Shown here: piece by piece, positions 26,057 to 33,852 of the stretch
Layout: each line of letters begins with the position of its first letter
How positions within the stretch are numbered: the first letter of the stretch is position 1
Assembly: GCF_947499295.1 (NCBI RefSeq)
Contig: NZ_CANMNP010000004.1
Span: 186,001-250,000, forward strand
Source of the DNA: an uncultured Roseibium sp.
Lineage (GTDB): Bacteria > Pseudomonadota > Alphaproteobacteria > Rhizobiales > Stappiaceae
Length of the DNA stretch: 64,000 bases
Direction of reading: 5' to 3'
Position numbers and translations under genes: made by a program
The notes under the pieces: model-generated
What the model saw: the letters and a program-made list of their open reading frames with translations, nothing else
Told to the model about the DNA's origin: nothing
The model's database searches: none

Positions 26057-26824
26057 TCATTGCGCACCTGCCTGGCTTGTTACGCCATATTTCACGTAGC
26101 TTACGCCTCGGCGCCTGGAATTGTCCGCTTCCGCATCATCTGCCGAATCTTGGGCACTCCGCAGCGCCAGATCGATCGTTCCGACTTGCTGCGACTGCGT
26201 TATGATTTCCGACTCAGATAGAGTTAGTTCGAGAGTCGCAGTCTTCTTTGGCGAAAGGTTTTTCTGATCCTGTTCGCCAGCAGTTGTGCTGTCGATTGCC
26301 AGAACCCTGATATTTTCGAGGATAGTCTCACTCAGAGCACCGCCAGAATCCGATGATCGCGTCAGAATGACGTCTACTTTGTCACCTGGTAAAATGAACC
26401 CGCCTGCAGTGGTTTCAGCCTCCACGCTGACAGCGATTGCTCTCTTTCCTTTCGGAAGGATCGCTGCCATGAAACCTTTATCCGTATTGATCAGTCTTTC
26501 GGGGCGCACAGGTTCTCCAGCGAAAATCGGCACTCGTGCGATTCGCCCCTGATATTCGTTGTCGGCAGAAGGATTCGATTTTTCGGTGACGGCCCCGAGC
26601 GGTATCGCGTCTTCCGGCCAAGCTGCCCACGAAAGATCTTCTTCCGTTAGTTTTCCGCCCAGGCTTATGTCTTTTGCGGCGACCAGAACCTTGGAGTTCT
26701 TTTCTGAAACAGGCTCTTGAACGATTTGCGGTTCACTATCGCCACCAGAGGACATGACCAAACGGAAAGCGATGAAGCCGGCAACCACAGCGATTGCCAA
26801 AACAAATATGCGTGCCAGTTTCAT
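26057..26824 (-). CDS. cpaB: CpaB/RcpC, Flp pilus assembly protein
   Basis: A 255-residue periplasmic protein with an N-terminal membrane anchor (MKLARIFVLAIAVVAGFIAFR in pieces). I use ATG 26824, the usual beginning of the family; a GTG at 26845 only adds seven residues. A SAF domain follows (VLVAAKDISLGGKLTEEDLSWAAWPEDAIP), then the RcpC/CpaB beta domain with RAIAVSVEAETTAGGFILPGDKVDVILT. It interacts with the secretin. First gene of the long run cpaB-cpaC-cpaD-cpaE-cpaF-tadB-tadC, with a 244-base gap to cpaA that probably carries a second promoter. Confidence 0.95.
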   Translation of the reverse strand: MKLARIFVLAIAVVAGFIAFRLVMSSGGDSEPQIVQEPVSEKNSKVLVAAKDISLGGKLTEEDLSWAAWPEDAIPLGAVTEKSNPSADNEYQGRIARVPIFAGEPVRPERLINTDKGFMAAILPKGKRAIAVSVEAETTAGGFILPGDKVDVILTRSSDSGGALSETILENIRVLAIDSTTAGEQDQKNLSPKKTATLELTLSESEIITQSQQVGTIDLALRSAQDSADDAEADNSRRRGVSYVKYGVTSQAGAQ

Positions 26825-26893
26825 GACCAATACCCAAAAATTCACTGCGCATTTGCGCTACCTCGCGTAGTGTGCGGGTGAATTGGTCAAAAC

Positions 26894-26901
26894 ATGGTTA
26901 A
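26894..26901 (-). promoter_or_regulatory. Candidate CtrA half-box before cpaB
   Basis: ATGGTTAA, the reverse complement of TTAACCAT, so the box is in the sense of the leftward cpaB transcript. TGGTTAA occurs again at 26919-26925, and GTTAAC at 26931-26936, in an AT-rich 100-base segment. The spacing of the last two TTAA units is 6, not the consensus 7, so only the 8-base match is counted. Confidence 0.4.
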
Positions 26902-27068
26902 CCAGATCTGCATGTTTTTGGTTAATTTCCGTTAACTTTACTAAATAACTTATTAAAAGAGTGCATTTTGCACTTCAAAAGCCAAAAATCACGCATGATT
27001 TTCACTTGCGAAATTCTCGAAAAACTAATTTGAAGAAGAAAATTGCGGATCAGAAGGATCTGATTCTC

Positions 27069-27575
27069 TTAGCCGATCAGCTTGAACCATGCTGTGTGCG
27101 AATAGATCTGCAGACCAGCGATCGCAATCGCAACACCGTAAGGGATACCGCTTTTGCTATCATGCAAACGCGCAAACCAATCCTGCTGAAAAAGAACAGT
27201 CGGCACGATCAGTTTTTGTCGCATCAGCAACATTCCGACGGTCAAGACCATTCCATATATGGCAACAAGTACTGCAAACGCGGCGAGTTCAGGTGTGAAT
27301 CCGATCCAGAGTGCAATGGCACTAATGAACTTCACGTCACCACCACCCATCCAGTTGAATGCAAAAAACACAAAACAAGGGACGAAAAACACAGCCATTC
27401 CTAGTGCGTGCAAACCCCAAGCCTGCATAGGTAGCCCTGTCGCAAGCGCCAGGATGCAAAATCCGGCGACAAGCAAAATAGCAACACGGTTCCGGATCGT
27501 CATTGTCAACAGATCCGAGATACCTCCAAAGGCAACCAACATCGGGAAAATCACTAGAACAGCTGCTTGGATCAT
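27069..27575 (-). CDS. cpaA: CpaA/TadV prepilin peptidase
   Basis: A 168-residue polytopic aspartic protease of the A24 family that cuts the Flp prepilin leader and the TadE-like pseudopilins. Five to six transmembrane segments; the second catalytic Asp is in the GxGD motif NWMGGGDVKFISAI near residue 75, and the first Asp is in GISDLLTMTIRN near residue 20. The short form lacks the N-methylation domain, as usual for Tad systems. It lies 150 bases after flp beyond a terminator-like hairpin, so it gets only read-through transcription from the flp promoter or has its own. Confidence 0.95.
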   Translation of the reverse strand: MIQAAVLVIFPMLVAFGGISDLLTMTIRNRVAILLVAGFCILALATGLPMQAWGLHALGMAVFFVPCFVFFAFNWMGGGDVKFISAIALWIGFTPELAAFAVLVAIYGMVLTVGMLLMRQKLIVPTVLFQQDWFARLHDSKSGIPYGVAIAIAGLQIYSHTAWFKLIG

Positions 27576-27656
27576 ATCGAACCCATTAGTACAGTTTTTT
27601 CATCGGACCAAAGATCCCAGACATTCGTTAAGAACGCGCAAAGGGCGGATCAAATG

Positions 27657-27682
27657 AAAAACGGGCGGAAAACCGCCCGTTT
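27657..27682 (-). terminator. Terminator/attenuator after flp
   Basis: A perfect 10-base stem (27659-27668 with 27673-27682), 4-base loop. On the minus strand it ends in TTTTTC (bases 27657-27661 are A on the plus strand). It sits 42 bases past the flp stop and before cpaA, so abundant flp message can be separated from the rest of the operon. Confidence 0.85.
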
Positions 27683-27724
27683 CACGTTTCAAGACGTCGA
27701 CGCCATGAGCGCCGTTCCGATCCA

Positions 27725-27910
27725 TTACTTGATGGCGGTGTCTGCAGTCTTCAGAGTTGTCGAGATAGACGTGAAGATAGCGGACAGAGACGTACCGGTT
27801 GCAGTCACAGCAGCAAGAATGATGATGGACAGCAGGCCAGCGATCAGGCCGTATTCGATTGCAGTTGCGCCAGATTCGTCTTTTGCGAAACGGTTGATAA
27901 GAGATTTCAT
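27725..27910 (-). CDS. flp: Flp family type IVb pilin
   Basis: A 61-residue major pilin. The basic leader MKSLINRFAKDESG is followed by the Flp motif ATAIEYGLIAGLLSIIILA; the peptidase cuts after the Gly, leaving Glu at +5 and Tyr at +6, all as in the family. The C-terminus TTLKTADTAIK is short. RBS GGAG-like is present upstream. First gene of the leftward tad operon, followed by a strong hairpin, which fits a high pilin-to-machine ratio. Only one flp copy is seen in the window. Confidence 0.96.
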   Translation of the reverse strand: MKSLINRFAKDESGATAIEYGLIAGLLSIIILAAVTATGTSLSAIFTSISTTLKTADTAIK

Positions 27911-28431
27911 GTGTTTGCTCCAAGTACCACTTAGTTGACAGCTTCAAAAGCCCGCCGGATCTTTTGTTAGTCCGATCGGACATAAGCTCACCCTAGGACA
28001 GAGAGCTTTCCAACCAGTTAAATTTGACACCTATCTTTGCGATAGTCGCCACAAATACATCTATAGTTAATAATGGGTATAGATAAAAAACAGTTAATTC
28101 AAAATATGAATCATTTAATATTCAAATTCTTCTGGATACTTATTTAGTAAAAATCACAGTTTACTTTATAATCAACATCTGAGGGGTTGTCGTATTTATT
28201 TTCACAGAATAACGTCTCAAAATAATTCAAATAAATTTCCGTAATCTCATTCTACAAGATTTGCACGACGGGAGTGATTGCTGTCCACTTTATAACCGAC
28301 GGTGTTCTTTTCTTGTTCAAATGGAGGCGAAACACGCAGGCAATTCTGTAATTCCGGCGCCGTTAGCAGATCGTTCACCACGTTTGCTGCATCATATCGC
28401 GAGAAAAGCCCGATATGGAGTACCCATAGGC
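27911..28431. other. AT-rich divergent promoter region of flp and the second pilus operon
   Basis: About 520 bases with no gene between two divergent pilus transcripts. The part from 28010 to 28255 is strikingly AT-rich compared with everything around it and has runs such as GATAAAAAACAG. I see no exact CtrA box. A rightward frame from 28261 continues into the next gene but looks non-coding before 28432. This segment probably holds both promoters and may be bound by nucleoid or H-NS-like proteins (MucR/Ros), which is inference. Confidence 0.5.
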
Positions 28432-28896
28432 ATGTTTAAAAAGCTGATCAAATGGACGAGCGTGTTCACGCTTGTGTTTCAAGCTGGCGTCGCAATCGCC
28501 CAAGATGGGCCGGTCATGGTCACCGTCGACCGTGCAAAGGTATTCCGGATAGATGATGGCGCGTCTGCCGTTATTGTTGGAAATCCCTTTATAGCCGATG
28601 TCTCAATGTTTGACCAAAACACTGTCGTCATTACCGGCAAGAGCTACGGCACAACGAACCTCGTTATTCTCGACGAGAACAACAAGCCGATCGTTGATGA
28701 AATCATTACGGTTCGCGCGTCTGAAGAGGGTGTCGTATCCGTTTACAAAAAGTCTTCTCGCGTGACGCTGTCCTGCAGCCCAACCTGCGAACCGACGCTT
28801 CGACTCGGGGACAACAACGACGCGTTCAAGGAAACCGCCGAACAAGCAACCGCCCGCAACGAACTTGCCGTCCAGGCGGCCGGTGGCGGGTCTTAA
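28432..28896 (+). CDS. Secretin-less CpaC N-domain (pilus assembly N-terminal) protein
   Basis: A 154-residue exported protein. Signal peptide MFKKLIKWTSVFTLVFQAGVAIAQ with cleavage after AIA-type sequence. The mature part is a single N-terminal pilus-assembly domain, the same domain found at the start of CpaC: compare VGNPFIADVSMFDQNTVVITGKSYGTTNLVILD here with VSNPEIADAVLRTPRRIFVIGNTAGQSRLVLF in CpaC. No secretin channel follows. I start at ATG 28432 (GGAG 11 bases upstream) rather than at 28261. The C-terminus has two close Cys (LSCSPTCEPT). It may dock to or regulate the CpaC ring. First gene of the rightward pilus trio. Confidence 0.85.
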   Translation: MFKKLIKWTSVFTLVFQAGVAIAQDGPVMVTVDRAKVFRIDDGASAVIVGNPFIADVSMFDQNTVVITGKSYGTTNLVILDENNKPIVDEIITVRASEEGVVSVYKKSSRVTLSCSPTCEPTLRLGDNNDAFKETAEQATARNELAVQAAGGGS

Positions 28897-28921
28897 GCTT
28901 TGACCTTGGAGTCTTAGAAAC

Positions 28922-29476
28922 ATGCGTTTGAGCAAAAGAAATACCATGCCACGTTTTCGGCGACGTTTCTTTTCTATCCGCAAAGACGAAAGCGGTGCGA
29001 CAGCGATCGAATTCAGTCTCGTCGCAATCCCGTTCTTTTTGCTCTTGTTCGGAATTGTCGAAGTCGGGCTCATTCACATGGTGAACCGGATGCTGGACAA
29101 TGCGGTTATCGAAGCATCGAGAATGATCAGGACCGGCCAAGCACAAACCTCAGGTTTCGGCGCTGACGACTTCGAAGGTGAAATCTGCAACGCACTACCA
29201 GCATTCCTTTGCAGCACGGAACGTATCGTTGTTGTAGTTGACAATATCGCAAGTTTTTCGGCGACATCGGATATCAATATGTATGATGGCGACGGCAATC
29301 TGGTAGAAGACTCCAGTTATGTAGACGATGCCAATAAATCCGGAGCAATCGTCTTCGTGAGTGTTGTTTACCGTTGGCCCATGATTACATCCCTGCTGTC
29401 GCTCAACTTGGCTGACCACGGCACCGAACGTCATCTCACATCAACATTGGTGTTTCGAAATGAACCTTGGGAATAG
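28922..29476 (+). CDS. TadE-like pseudopilin
   Basis: A 184-residue minor pilus component. The leader MRLSKRNTMPRFRRRFFSIRKDESG (in pieces) ends at the cleavage glycine, followed by ATAIEFSLVAIPFFLLLFGIVEVG, the TadE consensus with Glu at +5. The mature C-terminal domain has two Cys (GEICNALPAFLCS) that could form a disulfide. It is expected to be processed by CpaA. It follows the CpaC-N-domain gene by 25 bases and overlaps the next pseudopilin by 17 bases, so the two are translationally coupled. Confidence 0.92.
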   Translation: MRLSKRNTMPRFRRRFFSIRKDESGATAIEFSLVAIPFFLLLFGIVEVGLIHMVNRMLDNAVIEASRMIRTGQAQTSGFGADDFEGEICNALPAFLCSTERIVVVVDNIASFSATSDINMYDGDGNLVEDSSYVDDANKSGAIVFVSVVYRWPMITSLLSLNLADHGTERHLTSTLVFRNEPWE

Positions 29477-30071
29477 CAGGGCCTCCCGTAGGCCCAAGGC
29501 CTCGTCAACGATTGTCGCCATCTGGCGTCGGCTTCAGGCCGACACCCGTGCTGTTTCTGCAGTGGAGTTTGCACTTATCCTGCCGTTGATGCTGATTATT
29601 CTTATCGGCATGGAGGAGGCGACAGGTGCCCTGAATCAAGACCGCAAGGTCAGCCGAATCGCCAACTCCGTTACCGATCTAGTTGCCCAGGCACAAACTG
29701 TCGACAAGAACGATCTCCAGGGAATAATGGATCTTGGCGAAAAGATCTTGACCCCCTACCCTGCAACTACTCTCGGTATCACCATTGCGAGCGTAACATT
29801 CGATGGAGATGGTGATGCCTCCGTCGATTGGAGCTACAACAACGCTGATGGCACCCCCTGGGCGAAGGGAGCTGTGCCTCCGATAACACTTCCGGGCACT
29901 GTCGCCGTGGCGAACACTTCCATAGTCGTCGGTCAGGTGAGCCTGACTTATACGCCGACCTTCGCTGGCATCTTCACCGAAGTTTTTGAACGTGATTCGG
30001 CCATAGACCTAGGCGATATTTATTATCTTAGACCGCGCCTGACCAACACCGTTGCCTGCTCTGATTGCTGA
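29460..30071 (+). CDS. TadE/TadF-like pseudopilin
   Basis: A 203-residue minor pilus protein. The N-terminal basic leader is followed by TRAVSAVEFALILPLMLIILIGMEE, the TadE/TadF-type processing and membrane motif, with Ala in place of the usual Gly before the cleavage site (AVS-AVEFA). The extracellular part has repeated VSLTYTPTF-type strands and ends in ACSDC, a Cys pair at the C-terminus. It overlaps the preceding tadE-like gene by 17 bases. No large TadG with a von Willebrand domain is present in the window. Confidence 0.88.
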   Translation: MNLGNSRASRRPKASSTIVAIWRRLQADTRAVSAVEFALILPLMLIILIGMEEATGALNQDRKVSRIANSVTDLVAQAQTVDKNDLQGIMDLGEKILTPYPATTLGITIASVTFDGDGDASVDWSYNNADGTPWAKGAVPPITLPGTVAVANTSIVVGQVSLTYTPTFAGIFTEVFERDSAIDLGDIYYLRPRLTNTVACSDC

Positions 30072-30207
30072 CAACTGACAAATTTGGAATGGCGTGAAGG
30101 GCAGCGGGGTCAAATCACTCAACGCACTTGTTTCGTCATACAATCCCGCTACTCTCCCGCAGGATGTTGCGTCGCAATACGCAAATTGAACTCGGGAATA
30201 TTGGTCG

Positions 30208-31620
30208 ATGGCGACAAACAAGACGTATGAACAGATCGAGATAGGCGACACAGCGGAGATCGTCCGGGAGTGCTCTTCCAACGATCTTTTGGTTTTTGCC
30301 CACGCCTCAGGAAATCGCAATCCAATTCATCTGCCCGACACCGACTGGACCGGAGACGGCAAGATCGACAAACCGATGGCACCGGCCATGTGGGTCGGAG
30401 GTCTCGCGTCTGCGGTACTTGGCAACATTCTGCCCGGCCCCGGCAGCGTCTATAAGGCCCAGTCCTTCCGCTTCCTGGGTCGAGCAGCTGTAGGCGACAA
30501 ACTGACCGTCAAGGTGACTGCCACCGAGAAACGGCCTGACAATATTGTCCTCTTTGACATGTCTGTGACCCGTGAAGACGGCGTCAGGCTAGTTGAAGGT
30601 ATTTCTGAAGTCCGCGCCCCGACAGAAACAATTGAATTCGACGCCAGCGAAATTCCTGCGCTTCTTGTCCAGCGACATCGCCACTTCAATCGGATGATTG
30701 AGTTGGCCAAAACCCTGCCGGCCATGCCGACGGCGGTTGCTGCACCAGATGATCCGAACTCTCTGGAGGGTGCCCTCCTGGCTGCCAGGGAGGGATTGAT
30801 CGTTCCCGTCTTAATCGGGGCAAGAGACCGGATCGAAAGCGCCGCAAGCGAATTGAATGAGGACATCAGCCAGTTTGAGCTGATTGATATCGAGGATGAA
30901 TCGGAAGCAGCTGGACGTGCGGTTGCAATGGTTCATGAAGGACGTGTCAAAGCGGTCATGAAGGGCCACCTTCACACCGATCACCTGCTGAAACATGTGG
31001 TCAAACGCGATGGAGGCCTCAGAACCAAACGACGGATCAGCCATGTCTTTGTCATGGATATTCCCGGTCGCAAAACGCCGGTGCTGATTTCGGACGCGGC
31101 GATCAACATTTCACCCGACCTCAACACCAAGGTCGACATCACGCAAAACGCGATTGATGCCGCCCGGTCGCTGGGTCTGGACACGCCGCGCGTCGGCATC
31201 TTGTCCGCGATCGAGACCGTTAATCCCGCCATTCCTTCTAGCCTTGATGCGGCGATTCTTTCGAAGATGGCCGAGCGGGGCCAAATCAGCGGAGCAGTTG
31301 TGGACGGTCCTCTGGCAATGGACAACGCAATCGATGTCCAGGCAGCACGGACAAAGGGAATTACCTCGCTGGTTGCCGGGCATGCGGAAGTCCTGATCGT
31401 GCCCAACCTTGAATCCGGCAACATGCTGGCTAAAGAACTCACTTTCATCGCTCACGCAGAAGCAGCAGGCCTCGTCATAGGCGCGAAGGTTCCGGTCATG
31501 CTGACAAGCCGCGCGGATGACGGCCGCGCCCGCCTCGCCTCATGCGCGTTGGCAATGCTTTATGTGCATTGGCAGAAGAGCGGTGTTCCAGCCGGAATAC
31601 TCGACCGCGAGGAAGAGTGA
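30208..31620 (+). CDS. Bifunctional enoyl-CoA hydratase (MaoC) / phosphate acetyltransferase fusion
   Basis: A 470-residue fusion. Residues 1-150 are a MaoC-like hotdog hydratase (LLVFAHASGNRNPIHLPDTDW, the catalytic Asp/His signature D-x-NPIH variant). Residues about 165-470 are the phosphotransacetylase (Pta/PTB) domain (ILSAIETVNPAIPSSLDA, GAVVDGPLAMDNAID). This fusion is known in alphaproteobacteria, and the Pta part makes acetyl-phosphate (or butyryl-phosphate) from the acyl-CoA. It runs directly into acetate kinase. With it, short acyl-CoA can be turned to acid plus ATP. The hotdog domain's substrate is not defined. Confidence 0.93.
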   Translation: MATNKTYEQIEIGDTAEIVRECSSNDLLVFAHASGNRNPIHLPDTDWTGDGKIDKPMAPAMWVGGLASAVLGNILPGPGSVYKAQSFRFLGRAAVGDKLTVKVTATEKRPDNIVLFDMSVTREDGVRLVEGISEVRAPTETIEFDASEIPALLVQRHRHFNRMIELAKTLPAMPTAVAAPDDPNSLEGALLAAREGLIVPVLIGARDRIESAASELNEDISQFELIDIEDESEAAGRAVAMVHEGRVKAVMKGHLHTDHLLKHVVKRDGGLRTKRRISHVFVMDIPGRKTPVLISDAAINISPDLNTKVDITQNAIDAARSLGLDTPRVGILSAIETVNPAIPSSLDAAILSKMAERGQISGAVVDGPLAMDNAIDVQAARTKGITSLVAGHAEVLIVPNLESGNMLAKELTFIAHAEAAGLVIGAKVPVMLTSRADDGRARLASCALAMLYVHWQKSGVPAGILDREEE

Positions 31621-31622
31621 GC

Positions 31623-32807
31623 GTGGCCCCGGTTATCCTCGTCCTGAATTCCGGTTCCTCCTCAATCAAATTTTCGCTCTATTCCGCAACGATTGAGCAG
31701 CTCAAAGGACAGATCTCGGGGTTGGGTGCCGAACCACATCTTGCGCTGGTATCTCAGGCCTCCGGTCTGACGATTGATCGCGCCCTAGAAGGCGAAGAAG
31801 GAAGAACCAACAGGACGGCGCTGGCTGCGCTTTTACCGGTTCTTGAACAGGAACTCGGAGGTCTTCCGGTTGACGCCGTTGGCCACCGGGTTGTCCATGG
31901 CGGCGTTTCTCACACGAGACCTTTAACGATAACCGACACGGTTCTTCGTGATCTCAAGGAACTCGAACCCCTGGCGCCGCTGCATCAGCCTCACAATCTT
32001 GCCGGGATAGAGGCCGCGCGCGCTGCATTCCCGGACGCTTTGCAGACGGCTTGCTTTGACACCGCCTTCCACCGCAAGCATCCCTGGGTCAACGATACAT
32101 TCGCTCTTCCCAGATCTCTTTATGATGAAGGTGTCCGCCGGTACGGCTTCCACGGGCTTTCCTACGAATTCATCTGCAGTTATCTGCAGGAGACGCGACC
32201 GGAGGTTTTCCAAGGCAAGGTCGTCGTCGCTCATTTGGGAAACGGCGCTTCCATGTGCGCCATCCGCAATGGCCAAAGCATCGGTTCGACGATGGGCTTT
32301 ACGGCATTGGACGGGTTGCCGATGGGCACTCGATGCGGACAGCTCGACCCAGGTGTCGTTCTTTATCTTTTGACTACAAAAGGCATGAGCGCCGACGCGG
32401 TCTCAGATCTGCTCTACAGGAATTCCGGTCTTAAGGGCCTATCCGGCATCAGCCAGGACATGCGCAGTTTAAGCGAAAGCACCGATCCGCGCGCCGCAGA
32501 GGCAATCGATTATTTCGTATTTCGCATTCGGCGTGAACTTGGCGCCATGGCCGCGGTTCTGAATGGCCTGGACACGCTCGTATTCACCGGTGGTATCGGC
32601 GAAAACGCTGCGCTCATCCGGCAACGGGTCTGTGCTGAGCAGGATTGGCTTGGATTGTCGATTGACGAGGCCCGGAACACAGCGCGGGAAGAAGATATTT
32701 CCGCCGCCAATTCTCAGACCAAGGTGCTGGTCATTCCAACCAATGAAGAAGAAATGATCCGTCGGCACACGGAAACACTCCTGTACGCCGACGCTTCAAC
32801 GCGCTGA
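31623..32807 (+). CDS. ackA: Acetate kinase
   Basis: A 394-residue kinase (acetyl-phosphate + ADP to acetate + ATP). Hallmarks: the N-terminal ILVLNSGSSSIKFSLY, the HRVVHGG strand-loop, DTAFHRKHP, GLSYEF, and the C-terminal VFTGGIGENAALIR. I choose GTG 31623 because GAGGA lies about 9 bases upstream and the protein then begins MAPVILVLNSG as in homologues. A GTG at 31617 would overlap the pta stop, and an ATG at 31542 lies far inside pta. Co-transcribed and probably translationally coupled with the MaoC-Pta gene. Confidence 0.95.
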   Translation: MAPVILVLNSGSSSIKFSLYSATIEQLKGQISGLGAEPHLALVSQASGLTIDRALEGEEGRTNRTALAALLPVLEQELGGLPVDAVGHRVVHGGVSHTRPLTITDTVLRDLKELEPLAPLHQPHNLAGIEAARAAFPDALQTACFDTAFHRKHPWVNDTFALPRSLYDEGVRRYGFHGLSYEFICSYLQETRPEVFQGKVVVAHLGNGASMCAIRNGQSIGSTMGFTALDGLPMGTRCGQLDPGVVLYLLTTKGMSADAVSDLLYRNSGLKGLSGISQDMRSLSESTDPRAAEAIDYFVFRIRRELGAMAAVLNGLDTLVFTGGIGENAALIRQRVCAEQDWLGLSIDEARNTAREEDISAANSQTKVLVIPTNEEEMIRRHTETLLYADASTR

Positions 32808-32827
32808 ATTCCGAGAAATTCCAAAAC

Positions 32828-33802
32828 CTATCGGCCAGACGGTTCGAGCACGCCTGCAAAGGCATCTTCGTAAGTGCGCACAACCGGGCGATAATCAGCA
32901 TGAACAACCGGTTCGAAGCCACCCGGCAGATCGGGTTCAATGGCCAGATAAGCGCCTGGGTCCTCTCGCCGCATATCCATGAGCCCGGCTCTCAATCGGC
33001 GTTTCAGCACATCCGGCAGACCTTTTCCCAGACTGTGAGCAGAATAGGGTATGGGGGGCGAGCGCCAGACAATCTCAAGATCCTTAAATCCACGCCCACC
33101 GCTCACGTAATAGTCGTTGAGCGTTCCGGCCGTGTATCCGTTTTTTGCCTCTCCCGCCAAGGTCGACCAGGCAAGAGCCGCCTGGACCCGGCCATCCAGT
33201 AACGCGCGGATCCCGTCGACGGGATCCTGAACTTCTACCAGCGTGCTGAAATGCGATTTAACGTCGACACCGTCGGCCGCAAGATTTGCCAAGGGAACGC
33301 GGTAGCCAGTCGAACTGTTTCTGCCACCAACGGCAAGGCGGACACCTTTCAGGCCCGCAAGCGATATTTTCGCATCGCCACGCTTACCGACAAGGATGGC
33401 ATAAAAACGCGCCGGGAAGTCATCCGGCCCAGCGGTGACCAAAGGTTCGATGCAACTGCAAAGCCTGTATGCTGCCGCATAGGCGGAGGGTGACAGGCGT
33501 GCGTAGTCAATGCGCCCTTCAGCTATCGCTTCCACGGCATCGCCCATTGTATCCATTAAAAAGAGATCAACCGGCAAGTCGGCAATATCTTCAAGTGCAA
33601 GCCGAAACGGCTCAACTCTATCCCTGGCGTTTTCGTCTGCGGCAACCACTACACCAAGACGAAGCCGATCCGGCAATTCGGTACTTTCCTGGGCAAGTGT
33701 TGAACCGGCGAAGACAATCAAAAAGAGAATGAGTGCAATAAACCCGGCGGCGTTTTCTGTCCGCGTCGCAATTCCGACATAACCTTCTGGGAGAAAACGC
33801 AA
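32828..33802 (-). CDS. PhnD-type phosphate/phosphonate substrate-binding protein, orphan
   Basis: A 324-residue periplasmic binding protein of the PhnD/SsuA-like group. An N-terminal signal (AAGFIALILFLIVFAGSTLAQ) precedes two alpha/beta lobes, with LRLGVVVAADENARDRVEPF and GRIDYARLSPSAYAAAY typical of the group. The start is TTG 33800-33802 with GGTGAG about 8 bases before it; no ATG is available. No ABC permease or ATPase is adjacent, so it is an orphan that may serve a transporter elsewhere or a sensor. Divergent from the HAD gene. Confidence 0.85.
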   Translation of the reverse strand: MRFLPEGYVGIATRTENAAGFIALILFLIVFAGSTLAQESTELPDRLRLGVVVAADENARDRVEPFRLALEDIADLPVDLFLMDTMGDAVEAIAEGRIDYARLSPSAYAAAYRLCSCIEPLVTAGPDDFPARFYAILVGKRGDAKISLAGLKGVRLAVGGRNSSTGYRVPLANLAADGVDVKSHFSTLVEVQDPVDGIRALLDGRVQAALAWSTLAGEAKNGYTAGTLNDYYVSGGRGFKDLEIVWRSPPIPYSAHSLGKGLPDVLKRRLRAGLMDMRREDPGAYLAIEPDLPGGFEPVVHADYRPVVRTYEDAFAGVLEPSGR

Positions 33803-33852
33803 ATTCTTATCTCACCTATCTTGTACCCTAAAAACGTTGACCGGATCAGCCC

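Noticed and set aside
26922..26935. TTAA-N6-TTAA before cpaB as a full CtrA box
   Set aside because: Spacing is six, not the consensus seven; only the separate 8-base box was kept as a candidate.
31542..31622. N-terminal extension of acetate kinase from ATG 31542
   Set aside because: Lies inside the pta gene in another frame; the GTG 31623 start has an RBS and fits the family.
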